Shown here in pieces: positions 35,461 through 46,786 of a DNA stretch of 64,000 nucleotides (the first letter of the stretch is position 1; every line of letters starts with the position of its first letter). Both the position numbers and the translations under genes were made by a program. The notes below the pieces were generated by a model. It was not told the DNA's origin and did no database searches. It saw only the letters and a list, made by a program, of their open reading frames with translations. This DNA comes from Chitinophaga caseinilytica. Lineage in GTDB: Bacteria > Bacteroidota > Bacteroidia > Chitinophagales > Chitinophagaceae. The DNA is taken from assembly GCF_038396765.1 (NCBI RefSeq), contig NZ_CP150096.1, positions 725,501 through 789,500 of the forward strand. Reading direction: 5' to 3'.

Positions 35461-36144
35461 TTATTTCTGACCAGCTTCGTTCTTCGCGTCGGACTTCATT
35501 TTGTCGTTTGCGAAGATGGAGAATTCCACACGACGGTTTTTGGTGCGATTGGCTTCGCTGTCGTTGGGGAATTTAGGCTGGGTTTCGCCGTACCAGAAAG
35601 TCTGCACGCGGGAAGCGGAAACGCCCTGGCCAACGAGGTAGTTCGCTACGGATTTTGCCCGGCGTTCGGACAGGCCGTAGTTGTAGGAATCGGAACCGGT
35701 GTCGTCCGTATGGCCTTCCACACGAACGTGGGTGTCTGGGTATTTGTTCAGCACTTGCGCCAGCTCTTCGATGTTGGATTTAGCGGTAGCGGTAAGGTCG
35801 GATTTGTCGAAGCCGAACAGTACGCCGGAGTTGAAGGTAACGTTGATACCTTCGCCTACGCGTTCTACGGTGGCGTTGGGTACTTCGTTCTTGATTTCTT
35901 CGGCCTGTTTGTCCATCTTCTTACCGATGAGCACACCGGCAGTGCCACCTACTGCGGCACCGATGATGGCGCCCAGGGCGGTGTTACCAGCGGCCTTGCC
36001 GATCACCGCGCCGGCAGCAGCGCCGCCGCCGGTGCCGATTACGGCGCCTTTTTTCGTATTGTCCATGCTCTGCCACGTGCTGCAGGAGCTGAAAACAAGG
36101 ATACCTGCCATCGCCATCGCCACAAATGCATTCAATCTTTTCAT
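35461..36144 (-). CDS. OmpA-family lipoprotein with glycine-zipper
   Basis: A 227-residue protein. Lipobox FSSC (Cys21) at the N-terminus, then a Gly/Ala-rich glycine-zipper segment (about 34-75; GAVIGTGGGAAAGAVIG) that may insert into or span the membrane. The C-terminal OmpA domain (about 105-215) binds peptidoglycan, with LFGFDKSDL, VEGHTDDTGSDSYN and the NRRVEFSI ending. This architecture (lipoprotein plus glycine zipper plus OmpA) is common in Bacteroidota and links outer membrane and peptidoglycan. Stand-alone, with its own terminator. Confidence 0.9.
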   Translation of the reverse strand: MKRLNAFVAMAMAGILVFSSCSTWQSMDNTKKGAVIGTGGGAAAGAVIGKAAGNTALGAIIGAAVGGTAGVLIGKKMDKQAEEIKNEVPNATVERVGEGINVTFNSGVLFGFDKSDLTATAKSNIEELAQVLNKYPDTHVRVEGHTDDTGSDSYNYGLSERRAKSVANYLVGQGVSASRVQTFWYGETQPKFPNDSEANRTKNRRVEFSIFANDKMKSDAKNEAGQK

Positions 36145-36281
36145 CTTAAAATATTTTATTGGTTTGAGTACGCTAGCCTAAACAAATTCTTTGCCAACAA
36201 TTTTTGACGGCAGATAAATTTATGTTTATCAATGTGTAAGGGATAACGGTTTAAAAAGATATGGAGTTATTCCCCGATGCG

Positions 36282-36851
36282 TCATTTCCCGAAAAGGCCA
36301 CCAAGAAGCCCGCCCAGGCCGCCGCTGCTTTGCTGCTGTTTGGCGCCTTTCGTGATCATGGCGGTAAGGTCTTGCATATCTACGTCGCCATCGCCGTCTT
36401 TATCCAGGCCGAATTTGCCCAGCAGGCCGCCGAGGTTGAAGCCGCCGGTAGAACCGCCGGTGAGGGAACCGATGATGCTGTCCAGCGAAAAAGAGCTGTC
36501 TCCGGGATCATTGGTTTTCTTCACGAGGCTGCCCAGAACGGAAGGGATGAGCGACCCTGCGAGGGAGGCTGCGGCACCGTTGTTGAGACCGAATTTCTCC
36601 ATGAGGTTCTTTACGAAATTCCCCTGAATGCCGTTTACCAAAGGGTTTGCGCTATCGGGCGCGCTGCTTCCGTTGAAAAGGCCCATCACTTCGTTCACAT
36701 TGCCGTTGGCAAGGGCAGACTGCAGGCCTTCTGCGATGGAGTGAGACGCTTCGCCGATCACGGCATCGTTTTGTTCGTTGGGGACGGCAGGGTTGGCTAC
36801 CACTGTTTCCTGCGCATTTTCGCGGACCAGTTGCACTAATTGATCTAACAT
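36282..36851 (-). CDS. DUF937-like protein with calcium-binding-like loop
   Basis: A 189-residue cytoplasmic-looking protein without a signal peptide. The N-terminal half is helical (MLDQLVQLVRENAQETV, then repeats of GLFNG and LAGSLIPSVLGSLV) as in YidB/DUF937 proteins. Residues 149-161 carry DKDGDGDVDMQDL, an EF-hand/dockerin type Ca2+ loop. The C-terminus is glycine-rich (GGLGGLLGGLFGK). I do not know the function. Confidence 0.7.
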   Translation of the reverse strand: MLDQLVQLVRENAQETVVANPAVPNEQNDAVIGEASHSIAEGLQSALANGNVNEVMGLFNGSSAPDSANPLVNGIQGNFVKNLMEKFGLNNGAAASLAGSLIPSVLGSLVKKTNDPGDSSFSLDSIIGSLTGGSTGGFNLGGLLGKFGLDKDGDGDVDMQDLTAMITKGAKQQQSSGGLGGLLGGLFGK

Positions 36852-36920
36852 TTGTGAAAGTTTAGGGTGGATAAATTATGAAGCTCGACAATTTCTGCAT
36901 ACGCGCAGGATTAATAACAT

Positions 36921-36950
36921 TTCCCTTCCGCAAATTGTTGCGAAAGGGAA
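36921..36950 (-). terminator. Hairpin downstream of prfA
   Basis: TTCCCTTCCGCAA (36921-36933) pairs with TTGCGAAAGGGAA (36938-36950) with a single mismatch. There is no strong T-run. Confidence 0.5.
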
Positions 36951-36983
36951 TTGTCTATACGGGCGAAGCGGGACGCGACGGGA

Positions 36984-38060
36984 CTATACGCCCATCTGGT
37001 CGCCGGTCTTCATTTTCTCTGCGTTTTCAGCGAACTGGAGGGCCTGGATCATTTCATCGACCTCGCCGTTCATGAAAGCGTCGAGGTTATAGACGGTCAT
37101 ACCGATACGGTGATCGGTCACGCGGCCCTGGGGATAGTTGTACGTACGGATTTTCGCGGAGCGGTCGCCCGTGGAAACCAGTGATTTACGTTGCGAAGCG
37201 ATGGCGTCTTCATGCTTGCGGACGGCCGCTTCGTAAATGCGGGTCCGGAGCATGCGCATGGCGATGTCGCGGTTGGAGTGCTGGCTGCGGCCTTCCTGGC
37301 ATTCCACCACCACGCCGGTGGGGATGTGGGTGAGGCGAACGGCCGATTCGGTTTTGTTTACGTGCTGGCCACCCGCGCCGGAAGACCGGAAGGTGTCCAT
37401 CTTGATATCGGCTTCCCGAACGTCTACGTCCACTTCTTCCGCTTCGGGCAGCACTGCTACGGTAGCGGCGGAGGTGTGCACACGGCCGGAGGCCTCGGTG
37501 GCGGGCACGCGCTGTACGCGGTGAACGCCGGATTCGAACTTGAGGGTCCCGTATACATCATCACCGGAAACTTCGACCACTACTTCCTTGTAGCCGCCTG
37601 CGCCGCCGGTGTTTTCGTTCATGATAGACGTTTTCCAGCCTTTGTTCTCGCAGTAACGGAGGTACATGCGGAGGAGATCGCCGGCGAAAAGGGCGGCTTC
37701 GTCGCCCCCCGTGCCGCCGCGGATCTCGAGGATGGCGTTTTTCTCGTCTTGCGGGTCTTTCGGGATGAGGAGGTTCCGGATATCGGCCTCCATCTGGTCT
37801 TTCTGTTCCGCCAGGCCTTCGGTTTCTTCCTTGGCCAGCTCGCGCATTTCCTCGTCGCCGCTTTCGAGCACTTCGCGGTTGAAGGCGATGGCTTCGAGGA
37901 GCTTGCGATAAGCTTCGTAGGCCTTTACGATCTTTTCCAGCTGGCGGTATTCCTTGCTCAGCTTGCTGAATTGTTTGTTATCGCTCACTACCTCGGGGTT
38001 GGTAAGCGCCATGGAAACTTGTTCGTATCGGCCTTTGATGGCTTCCAGTTTATCTATCAT
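36984..38060 (-). CDS. prfA: Peptide chain release factor 1
   Basis: A 358-residue class I release factor that reads UAA and UAG. The codon-recognition tripeptide of RF1 is PAT (186-188) and the peptidyl-tRNA hydrolysing GGQ is 230-232. The N-terminal helical domain ([19 protein letters not shown]) and the C-terminal domain have normal length. I moved the start to 38060, where the family's helix begins, rather than the upstream frame. Stand-alone; the next gene is divergent. Confidence 0.96.
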   Translation of the reverse strand: MIDKLEAIKGRYEQVSMALTNPEVVSDNKQFSKLSKEYRQLEKIVKAYEAYRKLLEAIAFNREVLESGDEEMRELAKEETEGLAEQKDQMEADIRNLLIPKDPQDEKNAILEIRGGTGGDEAALFAGDLLRMYLRYCENKGWKTSIMNENTGGAGGYKEVVVEVSGDDVYGTLKFESGVHRVQRVPATEASGRVHTSAATVAVLPEAEEVDVDVREADIKMDTFRSSGAGGQHVNKTESAVRLTHIPTGVVVECQEGRSQHSNRDIAMRMLRTRIYEAAVRKHEDAIASQRKSLVSTGDRSAKIRTYNYPQGRVTDHRIGMTVYNLDAFMNGEVDEMIQALQFAENAEKMKTGDQMGV

Positions 38061-38218
38061 AAATCGGTTATCCGGATTAAAATTCAGCAATTTAGGGCTT
38101 GATCCTGCGTTATTACGCCGCCTGCCTTGCCGGTTCGGGTTGCAAAATTACGTTTTTGCCGGTTATTTTAAGCGCCCGAAGGCGATGCTTCCGGCCAACA
38201 TTCCCTAAATTCACCCTT

Positions 38219-39385
38219 ATGATCAAGATTACAGCAGATGATATATTCGACGGGAGAAAGTTTCATGGCCCCGACCGGGCGTTGGTGCTGGACGAGCACG
38301 CCACCGTTTCGGCGCTCGTTCCGCGCTCGTGGGTGGGGGAAGATTTCGTGAAAGTGGATGGGATACTTTGCCCGGGGTTCATCAACACCCACTGTCATCT
38401 TGAACTGTCGCACATGAAAGGTTCCGTGCCCGAGGGCACCGGCCTCCCCGCTTTCCTGACGGCCGTCATGGAAAACCGCACCCCTCCCGCCGCCGACGTC
38501 CTCCATTCCGCCATAGACGCCGCCGCCGAGGCCATGCGCCAGGAAGGGACCGTAGCCGTGGGAGACATCGCCAACACCGCCGCCACCGTGTCCGTCAAAC
38601 GGCGAACGGCCCACCAGACCGAGTGGCACACCTTCGTGGAATGCATGGGCGTCGCCGACGCATTCGCCCCACAGCGCCTGGAACACTCCATGGCCGTACT
38701 GGCCCAGTTCCGCCAGGCACAACTGCCGGCGGCCCTCGTCCCCCATGCGCCCTATTCCGTGTCGCCCACCCTGTTCCGCCTCATCAACGGCCTCAAAAGC
38801 AACGGCACCATCAGCATCCACAACCAGGAATCCGCCGCCGAAAACGAATTATTCCGTCACAAAACCGGCCCATTCCTTCAATTTTACCGTCATTTCAATA
38901 TGGACGCTTCTTCTATCGGGGGAACCGCGTCCAACAGCCTGCCCGCCTTTATCCCGTATTTCGACCAGGGGCAAACGATGCTCCTCGTCCATAATACCTT
39001 CACCAACCGGCAAGACGTGGAAGCCGCGCTGGCGCGGGAGGGCGAAACCTACTGGTGCCTCTGTCCCAACGCCAATCTCTATATCGAAGGCATGCTGCCG
39101 GATGTGGACATGCTCCTGGAAATGCCCGGGGTAACGATCACACTGGGGACAGACAGTCTTGCATCCAACCACCAGCTTTCCATCTGGCGCGAAATCGAAA
39201 CCCTCCGCGGAAAATTCCCGCACATCCCGCTGGAAACCATGCTGCAATGGGCTACCCTCAATGGCGCGATGGCACTGGGGATCGACGACCGGTTCGGCAG
39301 TTTCGAAAAAGGAAAAACACCCGGCGTTGTCCAGATTACCGGAAATACCTCCCGCATCCTCGACCCGAAATCGCTATTTGCGTAG
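38219..39385 (+). CDS. Amidohydrolase-superfamily deaminase-like enzyme
   Basis: A 388-residue metal-dependent hydrolase of the amidohydrolase superfamily. The metal-binding HCH is His58-x-His60 in NTHCHLELSHM; later metal and catalytic positions appear in PHAPYSVSP, HNQESAAENE, LVHNTFT and GTDSLASNHQLS. This set resembles 5-methylthioadenosine/aminodeoxyfutalosine deaminases, which would suit the futalosine route to menaquinone, but other ring deaminations are equally possible. The start at 38219 is where the family begins. Its TAG stop codon is part of the promoter element of the next gene. Confidence 0.85.
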   Translation: MIKITADDIFDGRKFHGPDRALVLDEHATVSALVPRSWVGEDFVKVDGILCPGFINTHCHLELSHMKGSVPEGTGLPAFLTAVMENRTPPAADVLHSAIDAAAEAMRQEGTVAVGDIANTAATVSVKRRTAHQTEWHTFVECMGVADAFAPQRLEHSMAVLAQFRQAQLPAALVPHAPYSVSPTLFRLINGLKSNGTISIHNQESAAENELFRHKTGPFLQFYRHFNMDASSIGGTASNSLPAFIPYFDQGQTMLLVHNTFTNRQDVEAALAREGETYWCLCPNANLYIEGMLPDVDMLLEMPGVTITLGTDSLASNHQLSIWREIETLRGKFPHIPLETMLQWATLNGAMALGIDDRFGSFEKGKTPGVVQITGNTSRILDPKSLFA

Positions 39386-39390
39386 ATTTG
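39383..39390 (+). promoter_or_regulatory. MscS promoter -7 element, overlapping a stop codon
   Basis: TAGATTTG, 7 bases before the MscS ATG. Its first three bases are the stop codon of the amidohydrolase gene. Confidence 0.5.
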
Positions 39391-39397
39391 CACCGCT

Positions 39398-40486
39398 ATG
39401 AATGAATTCCTGAACCAACAGTTTTTCGAAAACTCCATTCGCAACTATCTCATCGTTGCGGGCATCATCCTTTTCGTTGTCCTCATCCGGCGATATTTGT
39501 CCAAAAGCCTCGCCGCCGGGTTGTACAAGCTCATCCGCCACTGGTCTCCCGCCATCGGGCAGAAAGAATTCGTGGAGCTGCTGCTCAAGCCGATCGAATA
39601 TTTCCTGGTGATGGTGGCCGTGATCATGGCCAGCAACCACCTCGTGTTCCCCGAAGCGCTGAACATCGTCGTGTTCAACCGCGCCGAGCCTTTCACGCTG
39701 AAAATGCTCCTGGCACTCGTGCTGAAAATCGTGCTGAGCATGACGTTCATCATGATCCTGCTGCGCCTCATCGATTTCTTCGCGCTCATCCTGGAAAAGA
39801 AAGCCGGCCTCACGCACGATAAAACCGACGACCAGTTCGTCATCTTCTTCCGCGATTTCTTCAAAGCGATCGTTTACATTATCGGGGCGATGATCCTCAT
39901 CAACATACTTTTCGGGAAAGAGCTGGTAGACAAGCTGGTGGCGGGCCTTGGCATCGGTGCGGCCGCCCTTGCCCTCGCCGCCAAGGAAAGCATCGAGAAC
40001 CTCATCGGCTCGTTCATCATCTTTTCGGACAAACCATTCCGTGTAGGCGACAGCGTTAAGGTCGACAATTTCCAGGGAACGGTGGAAAAGATCGGATTGC
40101 GCAGCACCCGCATCCGCACGCTGGAAAAGACTTTCGTGACCGTTCCGAATAAAAAGATGGTAGACAGCGTGCTCGACAACCTGTCGCTCCGCACGCAGCA
40201 GCGCGTGGCCATGAAGCTGGAGCTCGCGGGCGATACGCCTCCTGCTGCCGTGCTGGCCGTGGTGAAAGACCTCCAGGCTTTCCTGAAGGCGCAACCTGAC
40301 GTGGAGCCCGGTTTCAACGTGAACCTCCACGATTTCGGCAAAGATTCCATCCTCCTGCAACTCATTTACATGACCAATATCCTCGACGGCACGCCGTACC
40401 TGGAGCTGCGCGAGCGCGTGAACCTGGAAGCATTGCGCATCCTGGAAAAGCACGGTGCGCGCCTGGCTATGAAGGAAAGCGCATAA
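39398..40486 (+). CDS. Mechanosensitive channel MscS family
   Basis: A 362-residue protein with four hydrophobic segments (about 18-36, 62-82, 98-130 and 147-170) and the pore-lining TM3-like LGIGAAALALAAKESIENLIGSF (about 184-206). The beta domain (PFRVGDSVKVDNFQGTVEKIGLRSTRIRT) and the C-terminal alpha/beta domain follow. Such channels open under membrane tension and release solutes during hypo-osmotic shock. It has a long N-terminal membrane region compared with E. coli MscS. It is followed by its own terminator. Confidence 0.94.
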   Translation: MNEFLNQQFFENSIRNYLIVAGIILFVVLIRRYLSKSLAAGLYKLIRHWSPAIGQKEFVELLLKPIEYFLVMVAVIMASNHLVFPEALNIVVFNRAEPFTLKMLLALVLKIVLSMTFIMILLRLIDFFALILEKKAGLTHDKTDDQFVIFFRDFFKAIVYIIGAMILINILFGKELVDKLVAGLGIGAAALALAAKESIENLIGSFIIFSDKPFRVGDSVKVDNFQGTVEKIGLRSTRIRTLEKTFVTVPNKKMVDSVLDNLSLRTQQRVAMKLELAGDTPPAAVLAVVKDLQAFLKAQPDVEPGFNVNLHDFGKDSILLQLIYMTNILDGTPYLELRERVNLEALRILEKHGARLAMKESA

Positions 40487-40505
40487 AGCGGCTTCATTGC
40501 AAAAC

Positions 40506-40542
40506 AAAAAATCCCCCCGGGCATTGCCGGAGGGGATTTTTT
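40506..40542 (+). terminator. MscS terminator
   Basis: AAAAATCCCCCCGG pairs with CCGGAGGGGATTTTTT around GCATTG, with one mismatch. Confidence 0.85.
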
Positions 40543-40562
40543 GTCGCTGTATGTAACGATAA

Positions 40563-41051
40563 TTATTTCGCGTTCATCTTCATGATGATCTTGGCCAGAT
40601 CGTCTTCCACGGTGGAAGAAGCGGCGCCGGTGATGCGGCCTTCCTCTTTGCCGTCGCGCACCACGATGATGGTGGGATATTTCTTCACTTTGTAGCTGTC
40701 GGCCTTCGTATCTCCGCTGTTCCCGGAATTATCCACGGCGTACATGTGGATGGATTCTTCGGGCACGCTGGAGAGGATCATTACTTTATAGAATTCGGGG
40801 AGGAGCGTGCGGCTGGCCTCGTCTGCCGGGTTTACCAGTGCCACCAGCTGAATTTTATCTTTATTGGTCTTGATATAGTTGACCATGGTGGTGTTGGCGT
40901 TATAGCGGTTGACGCCGTTATGGAACCAGGCGTAGGAGGAGTCGGAAAGGAGCTGTTTCATCTCGAATTTGCCTTTGAGCGGCTGGCTCTGGCCCATGGT
41001 CACGGAAGACAGCAACAATCCGCATCCCAGTAGTACTGTGTGTAAACGCAT
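40563..41051 (-). CDS. Thioredoxin-fold exported protein without CXXC
   Basis: A 162-residue protein with a signal peptide (about 1-20). The mature part has a thioredoxin-like fold (about 45-160; the cis-Pro position is Pro126 in KKYPTIIVV), but where CXXC should be it reads NPADEAS (74-80), so it cannot do thiol-disulfide exchange. It may be a structural or chaperone-like relative of DsbE/thioredoxin proteins. It starts 13 bases after the stop of the frameshifted MerR gene and shares its strand, so the two are probably co-transcribed. Confidence 0.75.
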   Translation of the reverse strand: MRLHTVLLGCGLLLSSVTMGQSQPLKGKFEMKQLLSDSSYAWFHNGVNRYNANTTMVNYIKTNKDKIQLVALVNPADEASRTLLPEFYKVMILSSVPEESIHMYAVDNSGNSGDTKADSYKVKKYPTIIVVRDGKEEGRITGAASSTVEDDLAKIIMKMNAK

Positions 41052-41064
41052 AATGTCCTATGTT

Positions 41065-41597
41065 TTATAATTGATCTTTTAACTCCGTCAGGAACGTTCT
41101 GACTTTCTCGAGGGATTTTACCATTTCGAAATTGCGGGAGGCGATGCGCTTGTCTTCCCGGAGTTTCTGTTTGGCGCCTTCGATGGTGTACTTTCTTTCG
41201 CGCAGCAGGTGATAGATGAGTTTGAGGTGCTGGATATCTTCCTGGCGGAAAAGGCGGTCGCCCTTCCGGTTTTTTTGGGTTGGAGGATATCGAACTCATT
41301 TTCCCAGTAGCGGATCAGGGAAGTGTTGACGCGGAACATGCCGGCTACTTCACTGATGGAATAGTACTGTTTGTCGAGCGTTAATTTTTCCAGTTCCTGG
41401 ATCACGTGTGGATCGCCAGACAGCTCTTTCAGACTTTTCCGGCCCCTTTTTTTGCCCTTTACCGGTGTAGCACCTGCGGCAAGCGGGGCGTCCGGTGCCG
41501 GAAGGGCGCCGTTTTCTTCCCCGGGAACACCGGGCACAGGTTGCTTTGCGGTCGGGGGCGGCGTCGGGAGGCCGAATAAGTCCAGTTGCTGCATCAT
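41065..41597 (-). pseudogene. MerR-family regulator, frameshifted at an A7 run
   Basis: The zero frame from 41597 encodes a Pro/Gly-rich N-terminus and a MerR-type winged HTH (YSISEVAGMFRVNTSLIRYWE). After QPKK the frame goes wrong at a run of seven As on the minus strand (positions 41270-41276) and soon reads nonsense to 41118. Adding one A restores NRKGDRLFRQEDIQHLKLIY, then IEGAKQKLREDKR, to a TAA at 41065-41067, giving a 177-residue protein of normal MerR length. So the gene is one base short. It could be a sequencing error, a true mutation, or a slippery site. It sits directly upstream of the CXXC-less thioredoxin-fold gene. Confidence 0.8.
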
Positions 41598-41692
41598 AAC
41601 CGAAACTAATTGATAATGAAAAAGATTACGGATACAATATTACGGAATCCATCCCATGAACTGAACCGCCATTTCCTTCAATAATCATTCCA

Positions 41693-42664
41693 TTAATCGA
41701 AAGATTGGTTGCCGGAACGCGCGATCTTCAACATACGGTCGAATTGCTCGGGAGTAAGATCATTATAAAAGAAGTACACAGGGTCTACTTTCACCCCGTT
41801 TTTCATCACTTCGTAGTGGCAGTGCGGACCGGTAGATTTGCCGGTGCTGCCCACCCAGCCGAGGATGTCTCCCCGTTTCACGGCCTGGCCGCGCTTGGCT
41901 TTGATGCGCACCATGTGGCCGTAGAGCGATTTATAGCCATAGCCGTGGTTCACCACCACGTGGTTGCCGTAGCCAACGTCGCTGAGGCTGGATTCTTCGA
42001 TGGTACCATCGCCCGTGGCATAAATGGGTGTGCCGGAAGGAGCGGTGAAATCGAGGCCGGAGTGGAATTTTACGGTTTTATAGATAGGGTCGATGCGATA
42101 GCCGAACCCGGACGCGATCCTGTCGAGGTCTTTGTTGGCCACAGGCTGGATGGCCGGGATGGAGGCGAGCATCTTTTGTTTGTTCTTGATAAGATCTTCG
42201 ATCTGGAGGTAGGATTTTTCCTGGAGCTGGACGCGGTTCCCGATTTCGGCGAGCATTTTTTTGGTAGCGGCGATGATCTCGCTTTCGGGTTTGGTGGACA
42301 GGGCGAGGTTTTCTTTGGATTTCTCGTCTTGCCCCGCCCGTACGCTATCCGGGATGGGAGCGGCTTCGAAGATGACGCGGTAAATCTCGTTGTCGCGGTG
42401 CTGCAGCTCGCCCAGCTGCCCTTTCAGTTCCTTGACCTGGTCTTGCAGGGTGTTATATTCCTCCTGCATATTATCGAGGTCGCGGCGGAGCATCGTTTCC
42501 TTGGGGGAATCGAGGAACCGGTAAGAGACGGTGAGGAACAGCATGCCGGTGACGATGGCGGCAGACAGGAAGCCGAGGATCCGGAGGACTTTTACCTTGA
42601 CGGAGACTACGAGCTTTTCGTATTTAAGCGTTTGAGTATTATAAAAATATTTGACTTTCTTCAT
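41693..42664 (-). CDS. M23 (LytM) peptidase with membrane anchor and coiled coil
   Basis: A 323-residue protein. A basic N-terminus and one hydrophobic segment (about 28-48) anchor it. Residues 55-95 form a coiled coil (DLDNMQEEYNTLQDQVKELK), and a second helix runs 130-170. The C-terminal M23 domain has all zinc ligands: His201 and Asp205 (HSGLDF) and His283 (HCHYEV), plus His250 in LYGH. Such proteins cut peptidoglycan cross-links or act as activators of amidases. A complete active site suggests it is catalytic. No partner is nearby. Confidence 0.92.
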   Translation of the reverse strand: MKKVKYFYNTQTLKYEKLVVSVKVKVLRILGFLSAAIVTGMLFLTVSYRFLDSPKETMLRRDLDNMQEEYNTLQDQVKELKGQLGELQHRDNEIYRVIFEAAPIPDSVRAGQDEKSKENLALSTKPESEIIAATKKMLAEIGNRVQLQEKSYLQIEDLIKNKQKMLASIPAIQPVANKDLDRIASGFGYRIDPIYKTVKFHSGLDFTAPSGTPIYATGDGTIEESSLSDVGYGNHVVVNHGYGYKSLYGHMVRIKAKRGQAVKRGDILGWVGSTGKSTGPHCHYEVMKNGVKVDPVYFFYNDLTPEQFDRMLKIARSGNQSFD

Positions 42665-42992
42665 GAACCATTAGCGGTTGATAGCAGCGTACGATAGAAC
42701 GCCCCCCGTTAAAATTTATTATAAACCCGGTTCCCGGGCGGATTGGCCCTGGAAAATGGCGGTTAGCTAGTTATGATTATTTCGATATTTTTGCACCGCA
42801 TTCCACCTTGCGCTAAAAAATTGAACGGTTGTAACCGGGGTCCGCAAACCTAAGAGAATTAGGCTAAAACGTCAACCTTTTGCATCTCAATTTTCTCGGC
42901 GGGCCTATTTGCGACAATCACAAAATAACGCCAATTTCAGGACGGATGCAATTATAATACTAAAATTAGATATTAATACCGACTAATATTTT
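42665..42992. other. Intergenic region upstream of alaS
   Basis: 328 bases between the divergent M23 and alaS genes. It holds one exact -7 element (42786-42793) and is AT-rich towards alaS. No small gene, T-box or RNA structure was recognised. Confidence 0.5.
42786..42793 (+). promoter_or_regulatory. Possible alaS promoter -7 element
   Basis: TATTTTTG, 199 bases before the alaS ATG, which would give a long leader. A nearer promoter without an exact motif is possible. Confidence 0.3.
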
Positions 42993-45608
<2,616 letters not shown>

Positions 45609-45614
45609 TAATAG

Positions 45615-45641
45615 AAAGGCTCCTCCGGGAGCCTTTTTTAT
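45615..45641 (+). terminator. alaS terminator
   Basis: AAAGGCTCC (45615-45623) pairs with GGAGCCTTT (45628-45636) around TCCG, followed by Ts. Confidence 0.85.
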
Positions 45642-45701
45642 TTTAACATTCCCTTATCGCCTTCATCGCTTTTTTAACATTTTTTTACCCTCCCCGGCCT
45701 G

Positions 45702-45709
45702 TAAATTTG
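45702..45709 (+). promoter_or_regulatory. Promoter -7 element of the PDZ gene
   Basis: TAAATTTG, 23 bases before the ATG. Confidence 0.5.
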
Positions 45710-45732
45710 CCCTGTCACTAAAAACAGCTGAT

Positions 45733-46698
45733 ATGCGCAAACTCCTTTTTTCCGGCAGCACCCTTCTCCTCGCTTGTACCCTGGCATCGACCGCGGTATC
45801 CGCACAAGACGGGCGCGGCCATAAATTGGGAGAATATGATGAGATCATCATCAAACGCAAAGGCGAAACGCAAAACGCGAAAGTAACCGTAGAGATCAAA
45901 GACGGCGAAGTGTACGTGGATGGCAAACCCATCCGGGAATACGAGGGCGACGGACTTTCTGTGAAACGCCGCGTCATCATACCGCGCAACGGCAATTTCC
46001 CCGACCAGGCGCCCGAAAACCTCCTGGAAGACGCCATCAGGCCGGGTGCGGCAGTGCTGGGCGTGATCACTGAAAAATCCACCGCAGCAGGTGCCACCGT
46101 TACAGAAGTAGCGGAAAACAGCGCCGCGGCCAAAGCTGGCCTCAAAGCCGGGGACGTGATCACGAAAGTCAACGAAGTCAAGATCTCCGAGCCCCAGGAC
46201 CTTTTCGAAACCATCGGAAAACTCCAGCCCGGCGACGAAGTGACCGTTCTCTATCTCCGCGACAAAAAAGAACAAAAAGCGAAAGCCAAATTACAACCGC
46301 GGGATAGTGCAGAAGACACGATGCGTGGCCGCCGTTTCCGCAATCCGCGCATGCTCGACGACGAGCCCCGCGTGTTCCAGATGCCCCGTGGCTTCGACGA
46401 CCTGTTCAACCCCAACGCTCAGGCCAAACTGGGCCTTCAGGTGCAAGACCGCGAAGAAAATGATGGCGCTACCGTTCAATCTATCGATAAAGAATCCGCC
46501 GCCGAAAAAGCCGGGTTCAAAACCGGCGATGTCATCCTATCCATCGATGGCCAGACCGTAAAAAACGCACGCGAAGTGGTGGCCGGTTATCGCGGAGCGA
46601 AAGATAAATCCAGCATCGCATTCAACATCCGGCGCAACGGTAAAACCGAAACACTCACGGTAAAAGTGCCGCGCAAACTGCGGTCAGAAAATTTGTAA
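45733..46698 (+). CDS. Exported protein with two PDZ domains
   Basis: A 321-residue protein with a signal peptide (about 1-24). After a short beta-rich part (25-90; YDEIIIKRKGETQNAKVTVEIKDG) come two PDZ domains: about 96-190 (AAVLGVITEKSTAAGATVTEV, AGLKAGDVITKVN) and about 232-315 (KLGLQVQD, AGFKTGDVILSID). There is no serine-protease domain, so it is not DegP-like in catalysis. PDZ pairs bind C-terminal peptides and may help regulate envelope proteolysis, which is inference. Own promoter and terminator. Confidence 0.88.
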   Translation: MRKLLFSGSTLLLACTLASTAVSAQDGRGHKLGEYDEIIIKRKGETQNAKVTVEIKDGEVYVDGKPIREYEGDGLSVKRRVIIPRNGNFPDQAPENLLEDAIRPGAAVLGVITEKSTAAGATVTEVAENSAAAKAGLKAGDVITKVNEVKISEPQDLFETIGKLQPGDEVTVLYLRDKKEQKAKAKLQPRDSAEDTMRGRRFRNPRMLDDEPRVFQMPRGFDDLFNPNAQAKLGLQVQDREENDGATVQSIDKESAAEKAGFKTGDVILSIDGQTVKNAREVVAGYRGAKDKSSIAFNIRRNGKTETLTVKVPRKLRSENL

Positions 46699-46740
46699 AC
46701 AGTAAGGCAGATATATAGTTTAGTGTAAAGCAAAGAGAGG

Positions 46741-46770
46741 CGGCCCGGGGTTTCCCGGGCCGTTTTTTTT
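46741..46770 (+). terminator. Terminator of the PDZ gene
   Basis: CGGCCCGGG (46741-46749) pairs with CCCGGGCCG (46754-46762) around GTTT, followed by eight Ts. Confidence 0.9.
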
Positions 46771-46786
46771 ATTGATTAAAACGTTA

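Noticed and set aside
42665..42992. T-box or other riboswitch in front of alaS
   Set aside because: No T-box core sequence or specifier hairpin is recognisable, and T-boxes are not expected in Bacteroidota.
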